The notes under the pieces were generated by a model, which was given only the letters and a program-made list of their open reading frames with translations, did no database searches and had not been told where the DNA came from. A DNA stretch of 64,000 nt. Source: Sphingomonas sp. Leaf407. Its GTDB lineage: Bacteria > Pseudomonadota > Alphaproteobacteria > Sphingomonadales > Sphingomonadaceae. Of the stretch, positions 11,095-21,204 are shown piece by piece (position 1 is the stretch's first letter; every line of letters begins with the position of its first letter). Where the stretch lies: assembly GCF_001425385.1 (NCBI RefSeq), contig NZ_LMQO01000003.1, forward strand, positions 186,001 through 250,000, written 5' to 3'. The position numbers and the translations under genes were made by a program.

Positions 11095-14043
11095 TCAGAA
11101 GCGGAAGCGGGCACCCGCGGTGTAACGCCGTCCGAACAGGTCGAAGTCGGCCGAGGTTTCGAGGCCGGTCGGCGTGCCATACGGCGTGCCCGGCAGATAC
11201 TGCGGCTTGGTGTTGAACAGATTGTCGACGTTGAAGAAGAAGGTGAACTTGTCGCCGACGTCCTGGCTGATCTGGATGTTGTGCAGCCAGTAATCCTTGA
11301 CGTCGTTGAGCGCGAGCACATCGGGATTGTTGCTGATGAAAGCGTTGCGGATGAACGGACCGCCGCTCAGGAACGTCGTCTGCCAGCTAAAGCCGGTGCC
11401 GTTGGTGGTATAGGTCGCGCGGGCGTTCAGCTTGTGGGTCGAGAAGCCGTTGCCGAACGTGCCGGCGAACTCTTCCTCGGGTGTCGCCGGGTCGGTCTGC
11501 GTCTTGTAGTCGAGCAGATAGGTATAGTTGGCGACGAGGCTCAACTGGTCCTCGGCGCTCAGGCCGAGGCGATGGGCGAAGCGCATGCCGATGTCGATGC
11601 CGCGCACCTTGAAGCCGGCGATGTTGATGAGCTGCGCGTTGACCGTCTGGAGATAGCCGGTCTGGCCGAAGCGGAGCACATTGTCGCAATAGACCGCGTC
11701 GCTGGTCTGCAGGCACTTTTCGACCGTATCCGACCGGTCGAGCGTCGAGATTGCGTTCTCCACCTGGATGTCGAAATAATCGGCGGTGAACTGGAACCCG
11801 CGCAGGAACGACGGGGTGTAGGTGAAGCCGCCGGTGATCGTCTTGGCGGTTTCTTCCTGCAGGTTGCGGTTGCCGCCGACGAAGCCGTTGATGCCTTGGG
11901 TATCGGCCAGCGTGTAGGCGAAGGTGCCGTTCGGGTTGGCCGCAAAGAACGCTGCGATCGCCGGGATCGTCCGGCACGCCGCATCGGTGCCGCCGGCCGA
12001 GGTGCGGGTGATGCCGTCGCATGGGTCGGTGACGCCGGCAAAGGTTTCCGACGGCGCGCTGAACAGTTCGGAGTTGTTCGGCGCGCGGTTGGCGACCGCG
12101 TAGCGACCGCGCAGACGGAAGCCGTCGAACGGTTCCCATTCGGCACCGGCGTTCCAGCTCAGCACGCCGCCGATCGTCGAATAGTCGGAGTAACGCACCG
12201 CGCCGTTGAGTCCAAGATACTGGAACAGGCCCCGGTCGGATAGCAGCGGTACGTTCACTTCGCCGAAGACTTCGCGAACGTCCTGCGATCCGCTGAGATC
12301 GGGGATCTGGTTGCCCGAATTGCCGCCGGTGTTGGTCAGCGTGTCGAGGTCGTCGAACACCGATTCATAACGATATTCGACCCCGACGGCGAGGCCGACG
12401 CCGCCCGCGCCCAGATCGAACAGCGATGACGAGGAAAGGCTCGCGCTAACGACATGCTGTTCGTTGGTGATGTCCTCCGACTTGGGAACGACGGCCTGGA
12501 CATAGGCGGCCGCGCGCGGATCGGCGGTGCCGCGACCGAACAGGTTGATCGGGATACAGCCGTTGGCGCGCGCCTCGGCATCGCGGCAGACGATGTCGGT
12601 GCCGACGACGTTGCCGGTGCCGACGCGGATCGAATCGAGCGACTGGCGATAGCGCGCGGTATCGATGTCCTGGCTGGCGTTGAAGTCGTTCAGATGGCCA
12701 TAGACATAGCTGACGTCGTAGTTCCACGTCGAGCTAAGGTCGCCGCGGAAGCCAGCGACCGCGCGCCAGGTATTGCGCTCGGCGCGGTTGCTGCGATCGA
12801 ACACGTCGTTCTGGCGACGGCGGAAGCCCAGCGAGGTGACGTTGTTGGTCAGATCGGCATCCGAATTGGCGGCGGCGATCGCCTGCGCGACCGAGGTCGG
12901 GATGAAGGCGTTGGTGATCGGAATGCCGCCCGAGGCATAGACATCGGTGTTGGCCAGCGCGAACGGCTCGATCGAGGCGTTCGAGCTGGTCCGGGCGTAG
13001 GTTATCTCGGTATACGCCTGTATATTGTCGGTGATCTCGTAATTGAAGATACCGCTGGCGAGATAGCGCTCGAGCGGCACCGCGATCCGGCGCAGGCCGT
13101 TGCGGTTGAAGCCGAACTGGCCCGACTGATAGCCGTTCAGCAGCGCCAGCGACCCGTCGGGGCGATAGGAGAAATTGTTGAGCGCACCCGGCAGGACGCG
13201 GACCGGCCCACCCGCCGCGTTCAGCAACTGGAACTGGCCCTGCGGCGCGAACGAGCTGTACGAACCCGGTCCGCAGACGAGGTTGGCGCAATCCTGCGAC
13301 GAGATCGCGCGGTCGGCCGACTTCAGGCCGTTGTCGCGGTCGTAGGAAAAGTTGAGCAGGGCGTTGCCGCGATCGTCGGCACCCCATTTGGTGCCACCGG
13401 TAACGCTGACGAAATAGCGGCCGTTGTCGCCCTGTTCGGTGATGCCGCCCTGTGCGCGGACCTGAAGTCCCTCGAAGCTGTCGCGCAGGATGAAGTTGAC
13501 GACGCCCGCGATCGCGTCCGACCCGTATACCGCCGACGAACCGCCGGTGACGTTGTCGATGCGGTCGAGGAAGTCGACCGGGATGTTGTTGAGATCGACC
13601 GCGGTATCGCCGCCGAACCCGCCGACGAAGCGGCGACCGTTGACCAGCACCAGCGTGCGGTTCGATCCCAGCGCGCGCAGGTTGACGGTCGACACGCCGG
13701 TGCCCGACGTCAGGAAGTTGGTGTTGGTGCGGGTCGAACCGATCGCGACCTGCGGCAGTTCGTTCAGGATGTCCGACACGTTCGGCGCGGCGCGCTGGAG
13801 GAGCTGCGCACGGTCGACGGTGGTCACGGGAACCGGCGAATCGATTTCCGGGCGGGCGATGCGCGATCCGGTGACGACGATGGTTTCGTCGGTTCCGGTC
13901 GTTCCGTCCGCCGCCGGCTGTGTTTCCGCAGCGGTTTCGGTCGTCTGCGCGAATGCCGGAGCGGTGCCCAGACCGGCCAGAACGATCGCCGAAAAGGCGG
14001 TGCCGTTGCGTAGCGAAGCACGCAGCATCGAAGACATCATCAT
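11095..14043 (-). CDS. TonB-dependent outer-membrane receptor (paralog 2)
   Basis: A 982-residue TonB-dependent receptor. The signal peptide is MMMSSMLRASLRNGTAFSAI ending APAFAQ, followed by a TonB-box-like segment (ETIVVTGSRIARPEI). The plug (TTVDRAQLLQRAAPNVSDIL, VNLRALGSNRTLVLVNGRR, NVTGGSSAVYGSDAIAGVVN) is followed by the barrel, which ends GRRYTAGARFRF with the terminal aromatic expected for BAM recognition. The first of three consecutive ATGs (14043) is chosen because AAAGGGG lies 6 nt upstream. The early barrel and the VSSLVCGPGS-type cysteine loops resemble large sphingomonad receptors; the ligand is unknown. It lies upstream of paralog 1 on the same strand, but the strong terminator at 11044-11072 separates the two transcripts. 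Confidence 0.96.
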   Translation of the reverse strand: MMMSSMLRASLRNGTAFSAIVLAGLGTAPAFAQTTETAAETQPAADGTTGTDETIVVTGSRIARPEIDSPVPVTTVDRAQLLQRAAPNVSDILNELPQVAIGSTRTNTNFLTSGTGVSTVNLRALGSNRTLVLVNGRRFVGGFGGDTAVDLNNIPVDFLDRIDNVTGGSSAVYGSDAIAGVVNFILRDSFEGLQVRAQGGITEQGDNGRYFVSVTGGTKWGADDRGNALLNFSYDRDNGLKSADRAISSQDCANLVCGPGSYSSFAPQGQFQLLNAAGGPVRVLPGALNNFSYRPDGSLALLNGYQSGQFGFNRNGLRRIAVPLERYLASGIFNYEITDNIQAYTEITYARTSSNASIEPFALANTDVYASGGIPITNAFIPTSVAQAIAAANSDADLTNNVTSLGFRRRQNDVFDRSNRAERNTWRAVAGFRGDLSSTWNYDVSYVYGHLNDFNASQDIDTARYRQSLDSIRVGTGNVVGTDIVCRDAEARANGCIPINLFGRGTADPRAAAYVQAVVPKSEDITNEQHVVSASLSSSSLFDLGAGGVGLAVGVEYRYESVFDDLDTLTNTGGNSGNQIPDLSGSQDVREVFGEVNVPLLSDRGLFQYLGLNGAVRYSDYSTIGGVLSWNAGAEWEPFDGFRLRGRYAVANRAPNNSELFSAPSETFAGVTDPCDGITRTSAGGTDAACRTIPAIAAFFAANPNGTFAYTLADTQGINGFVGGNRNLQEETAKTITGGFTYTPSFLRGFQFTADYFDIQVENAISTLDRSDTVEKCLQTSDAVYCDNVLRFGQTGYLQTVNAQLINIAGFKVRGIDIGMRFAHRLGLSAEDQLSLVANYTYLLDYKTQTDPATPEEEFAGTFGNGFSTHKLNARATYTTNGTGFSWQTTFLSGGPFIRNAFISNNPDVLALNDVKDYWLHNIQISQDVGDKFTFFFNVDNLFNTKPQYLPGTPYGTPTGLETSADFDLFGRRYTAGARFRF

Positions 14044-14291
14044 TAGCGCCCCTTTATACCGACCCTGATCGGGCCTGTCCGTCACGCCGGGTTCGTCGGA
14101 ACCGGCCTGCGGGCAAGAGTATCGAGCGCAATTCACCGCAGTGTAAACAGTGGAGGCGTAATGCTTCGGGAAAGTGACGGTTTTTCGTTTCGGGTGTAAC
14201 GGTAATGCAACAGTAAAACTGGCGGTCCATTAAAGCAATACGTATGTAATCTTCAACTACCTCAAAAACTTGCTGCCCAGGACCGGCAATA
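14044..14291. promoter_or_regulatory. Upstream region of receptor 2; no gene seen
   Basis: About 250 bp between the receptor 2 start and the marC stop. The part around 14190-14275 is AT-richer and carries AATACGTAT at 14237-14245. Presumed to hold the receptor 2 promoter; no terminator is evident for marC. Confidence 0.3.
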
Positions 14292-14912
14292 TCACAGAAA
14301 ACTCGCCCGCAGCCCGTCGATTACGAACTGCGCGGCCAGCGCCGCCAGCAGCACGCCGAGCAGCCGGGTGATGACCGCCTCGATCCGCGCGCCGAGCAAT
14401 TGCATGATCGGCCCCGCCGCCAAGAGCGCCGCCAGCGTCAGCGCAAGGATTGCCCCCAGCGCGCCCAGCACCACGCCGCGCGCGGCCCAGTCGCCGACCT
14501 GGCTCATCAGCAGCATCACCGATGCGATCGATCCCGGCCCGGCGATCATCGGCATCGCCATCGGAAAGATCGACACGTCCTCCACTTCGGGGGTGTCGAT
14601 GATTTCGCGCGCACGGTCCTCGCGGCGCTGGGTGCGGCGCTCGAACACCATGTCGAGCGCGATCAGGAACAGCATGATGCCGCCGGCGATGCGGAAGCTG
14701 TCGAGGCTGATGCCGAGCGCCTTGAGCAACGCCTGCCCGAACAGCGCGAACACCAGCAGGATCAGCGTGGCGATGGCGGTCGCGCGGATCGCCATTGCGC
14801 GGCGCTGCACGACCGACGCGCCCTTGGTCAGCCCGGCATAGATCGGCGCGCAGCCCGGCGGATCGATCACCACGAAGAAGGTGACGAGCGACGAGACGAA
14901 CAGCTCGATCAC
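14292..14912 (-). CDS. marC: MarC family integral membrane protein
   Basis: A 206-residue membrane protein with about six hydrophobic segments, starting [20 protein letters not shown]. Conserved MarC features are [15 protein letters not shown] near the N-terminus and [18 protein letters not shown] in the second half. The family (E. coli MarC, YchE, YhgN) has no agreed biochemical role; the old link to multiple antibiotic resistance was not upheld. The GTG start overlaps the folD stop (GTGA), so translation is probably coupled to folD. The reading frame is open further upstream, but that part is antisense-like sequence inside folD. Confidence 0.92.
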   Translation of the reverse strand: MIELFVSSLVTFFVVIDPPGCAPIYAGLTKGASVVQRRAMAIRATAIATLILLVFALFGQALLKALGISLDSFRIAGGIMLFLIALDMVFERRTQRREDRAREIIDTPEVEDVSIFPMAMPMIAGPGSIASVMLLMSQVGDWAARGVVLGALGAILALTLAALLAAGPIMQLLGARIEAVITRLLGVLLAALAAQFVIDGLRASFL

Positions 14913-15784
14913 AGCGTGGCGTCGTCGAACGGCAGCCCCGCGCGGCGGTGCGCCGCGACCAGCGTGTTGCGCAACAGGCAGGCGATCGTCATCGGTCCGA
15001 CGCCGCCGGGCACCGGGGTGATCGCGCCCGCGACGCTGAGCGCGCCGGCATAGTCGACATCGCCGACCAGCCCGTCGGCGGTGCGGTTGATGCCGACGTC
15101 GATCACGGTCGCACCGGGTTTCAACCATTCGCCCTTCACGAAATTCGCCCGGCCGACCGCCGCGACGACGATGTCGGCGCGCCCGACATGGCCCATCAGG
15201 TCCTTCGTGCGCGAATGGGCGAGAGTGACGGTGCAGCTCTCGGCGGTCAGCAGCGCGGCCATCGGCTTGCCGACGATGGTCGACCGGCCGATCACCACCG
15301 CATCCTTGCCCGACAGGTCGCCCAGCACGTCCCGGAGCAGCAGCAGGCAGCCATAGGGGGTGCAGGGGACCATGCCGGGCAGGCCCGTCGCCAGCCGCCC
15401 GGCGTTGACCGGATGGAACCCGTCGACATCCTTGTCGGGATCGATCGTCAGCAGCACCGCATCGGTGTCGAGGTGGGCGGGCAGCGGCAGTTGCACGAGG
15501 ATGCCGTCGACCGCCGGATCGGCGTTCAGCGCCTCGACCAGCGCGATCAGTTCATCCTGCGACACATCGGCGGACAGGCGATGTTCGAACCCGGCCATGC
15601 CCGCCGCGTGCGTCGCCTTGCCCTTCGAGCGGACATAGACCGCCGAGGCGGCATCCTCCCCCACCAGCACCACCGCGAGGCCCGCCGGTCGCCCGGCGCG
15701 CGCGGCGAATGCGGCGGCATGGGTCGCCACCTTCTCGCGAAGGGTGGCGGCGAAGGCTTTTCCGTCGATGATCCGGGCTGTCAT
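14909..15784 (-). CDS. folD: FolD bifunctional methylene-THF dehydrogenase / methenyl-THF cyclohydrolase
   Basis: Interconverts 5,10-methylene-, methenyl- and 10-formyl-tetrahydrofolate with NADP+, feeding purine, Met-tRNA and methyl metabolism. The 291-residue protein begins [19 protein letters not shown]. It contains [14 protein letters not shown] with the catalytic Tyr-x3-Lys, [38 protein letters not shown] and the NADP-binding [19 protein letters not shown] at 15784 is chosen over an upstream in-frame ATG at 15820 because the motif spacing fits and GGAACGGG precedes it. It leads a two-gene unit with marC. Confidence 0.97.
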   Translation of the reverse strand: MTARIIDGKAFAATLREKVATHAAAFAARAGRPAGLAVVLVGEDAASAVYVRSKGKATHAAGMAGFEHRLSADVSQDELIALVEALNADPAVDGILVQLPLPAHLDTDAVLLTIDPDKDVDGFHPVNAGRLATGLPGMVPCTPYGCLLLLRDVLGDLSGKDAVVIGRSTIVGKPMAALLTAESCTVTLAHSRTKDLMGHVGRADIVVAAVGRANFVKGEWLKPGATVIDVGINRTADGLVGDVDYAGALSVAGAITPVPGGVGPMTIACLLRNTLVAAHRRAGLPFDDATL

Positions 15785-15839
15785 GCCCGTTCCATAAAGG
15801 CTGGCGTCCGCCTTCGCCACCCCTGACGGGCAATGCCGC

Positions 15840-17222
15840 CTACGCCGCCACCCGTTCCTCGGTCAGCGCGTCGAGGAAGCGCTTGCGCCACCAGATCACG
15901 TCCTCCTCGACGACGTTGTCGACCATCTTCTGCCACCGCTCGATCCGCTCGGCGCGCGGCATGCGCAGCGCCTTGTCGATCGCGTCGGCCATGTCCTCGG
16001 CGCTGTACGGGTTCACCATGATCGCGCCGCACGCCAGTTGCTGCGCCGCGCCGGCGAAGCGCGACAGCACCAGCACGCCCGGATCGCGCGGGTCCTGCGC
16101 CGCGACATATTCCTTGGCGACGAGGTTCATCCCGTCGCGAAGCGGGGTGACGAGGCCGATCCGCGCCGCGCGATAGATGCCGGCCAGCACCTCGCGCGGA
16201 TAGCCCTTGTTGACGTAGCGGATCGGCACCCAGTCGGTATCGGCATAGGCACCGTTGATCCGCCCCGACATCTGTTCGAGGCTGTTGCGGATGTCGCGAT
16301 ACGTCTGCACCGCGGTGCGCGACGGCGGTGCGATCTGAAGCAGATAGACCAGCGCGCGCCGGTCGGGATGGTTCTGGAGAAACCGTTCATAGCCCGCGAA
16401 GCGTTCGGGCAGCCCCTTGCTGTAATCCAGCCGGTCGACCCCGACGATCAGGCTGCGCCCGACCGCGCTTTCCAACTGGTTGAGCTGGGCCGCCTTCGCG
16501 ACCGGACCGTTCGCCCCGGCCATGAAGTCCTTCGCCTCGATCCCGATCGGGCAACTGATCGCGCAGATCGTGCGCCCGCCGACCGTCACCTGATTGCCGT
16601 CGATCGATCCGCCCATCTCCTCGCGGACATAGTTGAAGAAGCTGTCGAGCCATTCCTCGTTCTGGAACCCCACCACGTCATAGGCGAACAGCGCCTCGAC
16701 CATGCGGCGGTGATCGGGCAGCGCGGTCAGCAACCGGCGCGGCGGCCACGGGATGTGGAGGAAGAAGCCGATGCGGTTGGCCACGCCCTGCTGACGCAAA
16801 ACCCAGCCGAGCGGGATCATGTGATAGTCATGGACCCACACCAGATCGTCGGGCTGGATATGCGGGCCGATGCGCTCGCCGAACACCCGGTTGACCCGTT
16901 CGTACCCGCCCTGGAAATCGCGCTCGAACTCGGTCAGGTCGAGCCGGTAGTGGAACAGCGGCCACAGCGTCCGGTTGGCATAGCCGTCGTAATATTCCTC
17001 CACATCCTGTTCGGACAAATCCATGACGGCGGACGTGACGCCGCCATAGGTCTGGAAGCGCAGGTCGCGGTTGTCGCTCGTCTCGCCCGACCAGCCGAAC
17101 CAGATGCCCTCTTCCTCCGCCAGCGCGGCATTGAGCGCGACCGCCAGTCCGCCCTGCGCACCGCCGCCAGTGCCCGGCTGCGGCGCCTGCACCCGGTTGG
17201 AAATGACGATCAACCGGCTCAT
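15840..17222 (-). CDS. otsA: Trehalose-6-phosphate synthase OtsA
   Basis: Retaining GT20 enzyme that joins UDP-glucose and glucose-6-phosphate into trehalose-6-phosphate in the cytoplasm. The 460-residue protein begins [14 protein letters not shown] and shows [51 protein letters not shown] and [16 protein letters not shown], covering the acceptor and donor sites. It ends with the family-typical [10 protein letters not shown] and [13 protein letters not shown]. The ATG overlaps the stop of the upstream GH15 gene (ATGA). Last gene of the otsB-GH15-otsA operon; trehalose is a compatible solute for osmotic and desiccation stress. Confidence 0.97.
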   Translation of the reverse strand: MSRLIVISNRVQAPQPGTGGGAQGGLAVALNAALAEEEGIWFGWSGETSDNRDLRFQTYGGVTSAVMDLSEQDVEEYYDGYANRTLWPLFHYRLDLTEFERDFQGGYERVNRVFGERIGPHIQPDDLVWVHDYHMIPLGWVLRQQGVANRIGFFLHIPWPPRRLLTALPDHRRMVEALFAYDVVGFQNEEWLDSFFNYVREEMGGSIDGNQVTVGGRTICAISCPIGIEAKDFMAGANGPVAKAAQLNQLESAVGRSLIVGVDRLDYSKGLPERFAGYERFLQNHPDRRALVYLLQIAPPSRTAVQTYRDIRNSLEQMSGRINGAYADTDWVPIRYVNKGYPREVLAGIYRAARIGLVTPLRDGMNLVAKEYVAAQDPRDPGVLVLSRFAGAAQQLACGAIMVNPYSAEDMADAIDKALRMPRAERIERWQKMVDNVVEEDVIWWRKRFLDALTEERVAA

Positions 17223-19015
17223 CGGACCATGTTCCATGACTTGCTCAACAGGACGGCCGAATTGATGAGGCCGACCAGCGAGTAGGTTTGAGGATAATTT
17301 CCCCATAATTCGCCGGTTTCGGGGTCGATGTCTTCCGACAGCAATCCCGCCGGGGTGCGCCGGTCGAGCATCTCTTCCAGCAGTTCGCGCGCATCGTCGT
17401 CGCGCCCGGTGGCGTGCAGCGCCTCGATCAGCCAGAAGGTGCAGACGTTGAACGCGGTTTCGGGCAGGCCGAAATCATCCTCGGTCGCATAGCGCAGCAT
17501 GTGGCTGCCGCGCCGCAGCCCCTGTTCGACCGCCTCCAGCGTGCCGAGGAAGCGCGGATCGCCGGGTTCGAGGAAGCGCAGGTCGAGCAACTGGATGATG
17601 CTGGCGTCGAGGTCGTCGCCGCCGAACGTCGCCGACATGCGGTTCGTCTCGGGCCGCCATGCCTCGCGTTCGATCTTGGTGCGCATCGCGGTCGCCCGGT
17701 CGCGCCAGAACACCTCGCGCTCGTCCAACCCCAGCGTCCCCGCGACATTAGCCAGTCGGTCGCACGCGGCCCAGCACATCGCCGCGCTGTACGTATGGAC
17801 ATGGCTCTTGGTGCGCAACTCCCACAGCCCCGCGTCGGGCTTGTCGTACGCTTGCCACGCCCGTTCGCCGATCGGCTCCAGCGCCTCGAAATCGGCCTGT
17901 TTGCCGACGCGGAACAGCCGCTGGTCGAAGAAACCCTGTGCGTTCGACAGGATGATCTGGCCGTAGGCGTCGTGCTGAACCTGCTCATACGCCTGGTTGC
18001 CGACGCGCACCGGCCCCATGCCGCGATAGCCGTCGAGCCCTTCGGCCTCGCGCTCGACCAGTGTCGCCTCGCCGCCCACGCCGTACAGCGGCTGAATCTG
18101 CCCGTCGGCGGCATTGTCGACGATGTTGCGGAGGTATTCGAGATACCCCTCCAGCACGTCGAGCGCGCCCAGCCGGTTGAGCGCCTGCACCGTGTAATAG
18201 GCGTCGCGGATCCAGCAGTAGCGATAGTCCCAGTTGCGCTGTGACCCGGCATGTTCGGGGATCGAGGTGGTCAGCGCGGCGACGATCGCCCCGGTTTCCT
18301 CATGCTGGCACAGTTTCAGCGTGATGGCGCTGCGGATCACCGCCTGCTGCCATTCGACCGGGGTGGCGAGGCCGCGCACCCAATGCCGCCATTCGTCGAT
18401 GGTGTTCTTGAGCATCCGCTCGACCGACGACGGCAACTCGTCCGAAAAACTCTCGTCCGGCCCGAGGAAGAAGTGCAGCGTGCGCTCGACGCGGAATAGC
18501 CGCTCGTCCTCGATCCAGCCGACCGGCGCGCTGGTCGACAGGCGGATCGCCTCATCGTCGAGCAGGTAGCGGATGTGGTTCGACCCGCGCGTGCGCGGCG
18601 CGGGCGCGCTGCCCCAGTCGATCGACGGGCGCAGCCGCACGCGGATGCGTGGGCTACCTTTCAGCGGACGGACGATCCGGCAGAACGCGACCGGCCGGTA
18701 CATCCGGTCGTGCCGCTTGAAGCGCGGGCAGAAGTCGACGACCTCGATCGCATTGCCCGCCGCATCCTCATGCGTCGTCACCAGCACGGGCGTGTTGCGG
18801 ATATAGCATTGCCGCGTCTCGACCACGCCGTCGAGGTCGATCTCCCAGAAGCCATAGGCGCCGTCCGACGCCCGCCGCCGGTCGTCGAGCAGCGACGAGA
18901 ACGCCGGATCGCCGTCGACGCGCGGCAGGCAGCCCCACACGAACCGCCCGTTGCGGTCGACCAGTGCCGATACCTGGCAATTGCCGATCGGCCAGAGGTC
19001 CATCGTCGCGGTCAT
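17219..19015 (-). CDS. Glycoside hydrolase family 15 protein (glucoamylase or trehalase-like)
   Basis: A 598-residue GH15 protein without signal peptide, so probably cytoplasmic. It begins MTATMDLWPIGNCQVSALVD, typical of bacterial GH15. It contains NWDYRYCWIRDAYYTVQAL, the family signature in the (alpha/alpha)6 barrel, and an N-terminal beta-sandwich with VWGCLPRVDGDPAF. GH15 members hydrolyse terminal alpha-glucosidic bonds; mycobacterial relatives are trehalases, so here the substrate could be trehalose or a maltooligosaccharide. It sits between otsB and otsA with 4-nt overlaps at both ends, which ties it to trehalose or glycogen metabolism. Function is inferred from context; specificity is not visible in the sequence. 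Confidence 0.93.
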   Translation of the reverse strand: MTATMDLWPIGNCQVSALVDRNGRFVWGCLPRVDGDPAFSSLLDDRRRASDGAYGFWEIDLDGVVETRQCYIRNTPVLVTTHEDAAGNAIEVVDFCPRFKRHDRMYRPVAFCRIVRPLKGSPRIRVRLRPSIDWGSAPAPRTRGSNHIRYLLDDEAIRLSTSAPVGWIEDERLFRVERTLHFFLGPDESFSDELPSSVERMLKNTIDEWRHWVRGLATPVEWQQAVIRSAITLKLCQHEETGAIVAALTTSIPEHAGSQRNWDYRYCWIRDAYYTVQALNRLGALDVLEGYLEYLRNIVDNAADGQIQPLYGVGGEATLVEREAEGLDGYRGMGPVRVGNQAYEQVQHDAYGQIILSNAQGFFDQRLFRVGKQADFEALEPIGERAWQAYDKPDAGLWELRTKSHVHTYSAAMCWAACDRLANVAGTLGLDEREVFWRDRATAMRTKIEREAWRPETNRMSATFGGDDLDASIIQLLDLRFLEPGDPRFLGTLEAVEQGLRRGSHMLRYATEDDFGLPETAFNVCTFWLIEALHATGRDDDARELLEEMLDRRTPAGLLSEDIDPETGELWGNYPQTYSLVGLINSAVLLSKSWNMVR

Positions 19016-19755
19016 AGGGTGTTCTCCAGCCACTCAAGAAAGGCATCGACCGAGTCGACGCGGTAGCGCGCGGCGGTGTCGCGCATCGGCCCGATCAGGA
19101 TGCCCGCGCCGCCGTGATGCGCCGCCACCACCATGCCGGGTTCGTCGGTCAGGTCGTCGCCGACGAACACCGGCGCATGGCCGGCGAACGGTGCGCCCTC
19201 GCACAAGGTCGCGATGGCGCTGCCCTTGTCATGCCCGTCGAGGCGCAGTTCGATCATCATCTTGCCCGGCTGCACCGTCAGCCCGTCGCGCGCGGCAAAT
19301 GCCTCGACCAGCGCATGCGCTTCCTGTTCGCGCTCGGGTGCCGCGCGATAATGGATCGCGACGCCCAGCGTCTTGACCTCGATCACGATGCGCGGATCGT
19401 CACCCATCGCCCCGGCGAAGGCGCGTTCGGCGGCAGTCAGGCTCGTCGGGCGCTCGGGCACGGTCGTCTGCCCGCCCGCCGGGCGGATTTCGGCGCCATG
19501 GCTGCCCGCCACCGCGAAGTCGTGGATCGTCTCGCCCAGAAAGCCGTCGATCTGGGCGATCGACCGGCCGCTGACGATCGCGACCCGCCCTTCCAGCCGC
19601 GCCGCCGCGCGCCGCAACAACGCGCGGAGCGTATCGCCGACGACGATCGCCTCCGGCCGATCGACCAGTTCGACCAGCGTGCCGTCGAAATCGAGGAACA
19701 GGCCGGCATCGTCGAGCAGGCCGGGGGGCGGGGGAGGGAGGTCGAAATGCGCCAT
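19012..19755 (-). CDS. otsB: Trehalose-6-phosphate phosphatase OtsB
   Basis: Dephosphorylates trehalose-6-phosphate to trehalose. The 247-residue HAD-type protein has motif I DFDGTLVELVDRPEA (nucleophile Asp), VAIVSGRS as motif II and FVGDDLTDEPG as the motif IV acidic pair, plus GSHGAEIR in the cap region. ATG at 19755 (MAHFDLPPPP) is preferred because it follows AGGGGG; an upstream ATG at 19794 has no ribosome site. First gene of the ots operon; it overlaps the GH15 start by ATGA. Confidence 0.95.
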   Translation of the reverse strand: MAHFDLPPPPPGLLDDAGLFLDFDGTLVELVDRPEAIVVGDTLRALLRRAAARLEGRVAIVSGRSIAQIDGFLGETIHDFAVAGSHGAEIRPAGGQTTVPERPTSLTAAERAFAGAMGDDPRIVIEVKTLGVAIHYRAAPEREQEAHALVEAFAARDGLTVQPGKMMIELRLDGHDKGSAIATLCEGAPFAGHAPVFVGDDLTDEPGMVVAAHHGGAGILIGPMRDTAARYRVDSVDAFLEWLENTL

Positions 19756-19850
19756 TGCCCCCTGAACGCGGTTCACGCTGAAATCGTTTCGCATATGCGA
19801 AGTATTTTGGCACTACGCATCGTTCGCGGGGGAATGGCGTTGAGCGGCAC

Positions 19851-21083
19851 ATGAAACGGATCGCGCGGATCATCGGCTGGGGACTGGTGTGGGTCACAGC
19901 GATCCTCTGCCTCGCGGCGGTGATCGTTCCGCGCTTCCTCGACCGGCTCTATTATCGCGGCGCGACCAGCGACCATTTCGACGGCGCACGCTTCTTCAAC
20001 CCCGATGTCGACGATACCACCCATCCGTCGGGGCCGGGCGGACGCGGCGGCTTCCTGTGGCGACAGGCGACCGGCAGCGACGGGCGGCCGCCATGGCCGG
20101 CATCGGTTCCGGTCACGCCCGCCAGTCCCGCCGAACTGCTGCCACCCACGACGCTGCCGGCCCGCGATCCGGCGCGCACGCCGATGCGCGTCACGTGGAT
20201 CGGCCATGCCAGCGCGCTGGTGCAGACGCCGCGCCTCAACATCCTGACCGATCCGGTGTGGAGCGAACGCGCCGGTCCGTTCGGTTTCGGCCCGAAACGG
20301 GTGGCGGCCCCGGGCATCGCGCTCGCCGACCTGCCGAAGATCGACCTGATCCTCCTCAGCCACAATCACTACGACCACCTCGACCTGTCGACGCTGACCG
20401 CGCTGTGGCGACGCGACCGGCCGACGATCGTCACCAGCCTCGGCAACGACGCGATCCTGCGCAGCGCCGGGATCGACGTGATCGCGCTCGACTGGCGACA
20501 GGCGGCGCGCCTCGGCGGGGCGACCGTGCATGTCGTGCGCAACCATCATTGGGGCAGCCGCTGGTTCGCCGACCGCAACCGCGCGCTGTGGTCGGCGTTC
20601 ACCGTCGACCTGCCCGGCGGCAACCTGTTCTTCGCGGGCGACACCGGCCTCGGCGACGGCGGCTGGGTGGAGGAAGCGCGGGCGCTGGGGCCGTTCCGCC
20701 TCGCCCTCATCCCGATTGGCGCATTCCGGTTCCAGCCGGGCCAAATGGCGAGCGGCGCGCATATCGGGCCGGTCGATGCCCTGCGCGTCTTCAACCGGCT
20801 CGGCGCGTGGCGCGGCATGGCGATCCACTGGGGCACGTTCCGCCTGTCCTACGAAGGCTGGGCGACGCCGCCGCGCCTGCTCACCGCCGCGAAAGCCTGT
20901 GGCGGCGAAGGCGAGCCGGGCAGCCTCGGCGCCAGCTTCGGCGCGGTCCCGATCGGCCGGCCGGTCGACATCCCGCCGATCGCCTTCGTACCCGCCCCGC
21001 CACAGGTCGTCGCGCCGCCAGCGGTCGATTGGCGCGCGGTGCCCGCCTGCATGGACACCCCGGCGGTCCGCGCGCTGCGCTGA
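19851..21083 (+). CDS. Membrane-anchored metallo-beta-lactamase-fold hydrolase, NAPE-PLD-like
   Basis: A 410-residue protein with one N-terminal membrane anchor (IIGWGLVWVTAILCLAAVIV) and a metallo-beta-lactamase-fold domain. The metal motif SHNHYDHLD is intact, with NHHWG, FFAGDTGLGDG and AIHWGTF supplying the later ligands. The layout and the TWIGHASALVQ strand match the N-acyl-phosphatidylethanolamine phospholipase D / UlaG-like group, so the substrate may be a phospholipid or other phosphodiester, probably on the periplasmic face. It is divergent from otsB with 95 bp between the starts. The last 60 residues are proline-rich and of unknown role. Substrate is unproven. Confidence 0.88.
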   Translation: MKRIARIIGWGLVWVTAILCLAAVIVPRFLDRLYYRGATSDHFDGARFFNPDVDDTTHPSGPGGRGGFLWRQATGSDGRPPWPASVPVTPASPAELLPPTTLPARDPARTPMRVTWIGHASALVQTPRLNILTDPVWSERAGPFGFGPKRVAAPGIALADLPKIDLILLSHNHYDHLDLSTLTALWRRDRPTIVTSLGNDAILRSAGIDVIALDWRQAARLGGATVHVVRNHHWGSRWFADRNRALWSAFTVDLPGGNLFFAGDTGLGDGGWVEEARALGPFRLALIPIGAFRFQPGQMASGAHIGPVDALRVFNRLGAWRGMAIHWGTFRLSYEGWATPPRLLTAAKACGGEGEPGSLGASFGAVPIGRPVDIPPIAFVPAPPQVVAPPAVDWRAVPACMDTPAVRALR

Positions 21084-21110
21084 GCGCGGGTTTCTCCCCG
21101 CCGAACCAAA

Positions 21111-21179
21111 CGTCATCCCGGCGAAGGCTGGGATCTCCCGGTGATAGCGCGTGGCAGGAGCCGCCGGGGCGGATCGACG
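21111..21179. repeat. REP-like element, family B, copy 1
   Basis: CGTCATCCCGGCGAAGGCTGGGATCT followed by a conserved tail (GGCAGGAGCCGC). Copies 2 and 3 (22365-22447, 26571-26655) share this left arm and tail and also have a clear right arm; here the right arm is only a remnant (GGGGCGGATCGACG). Confidence 0.75.
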
Positions 21180-21204
21180 TCTAACGAAACGCTGTCGCAA
21201 CCTG

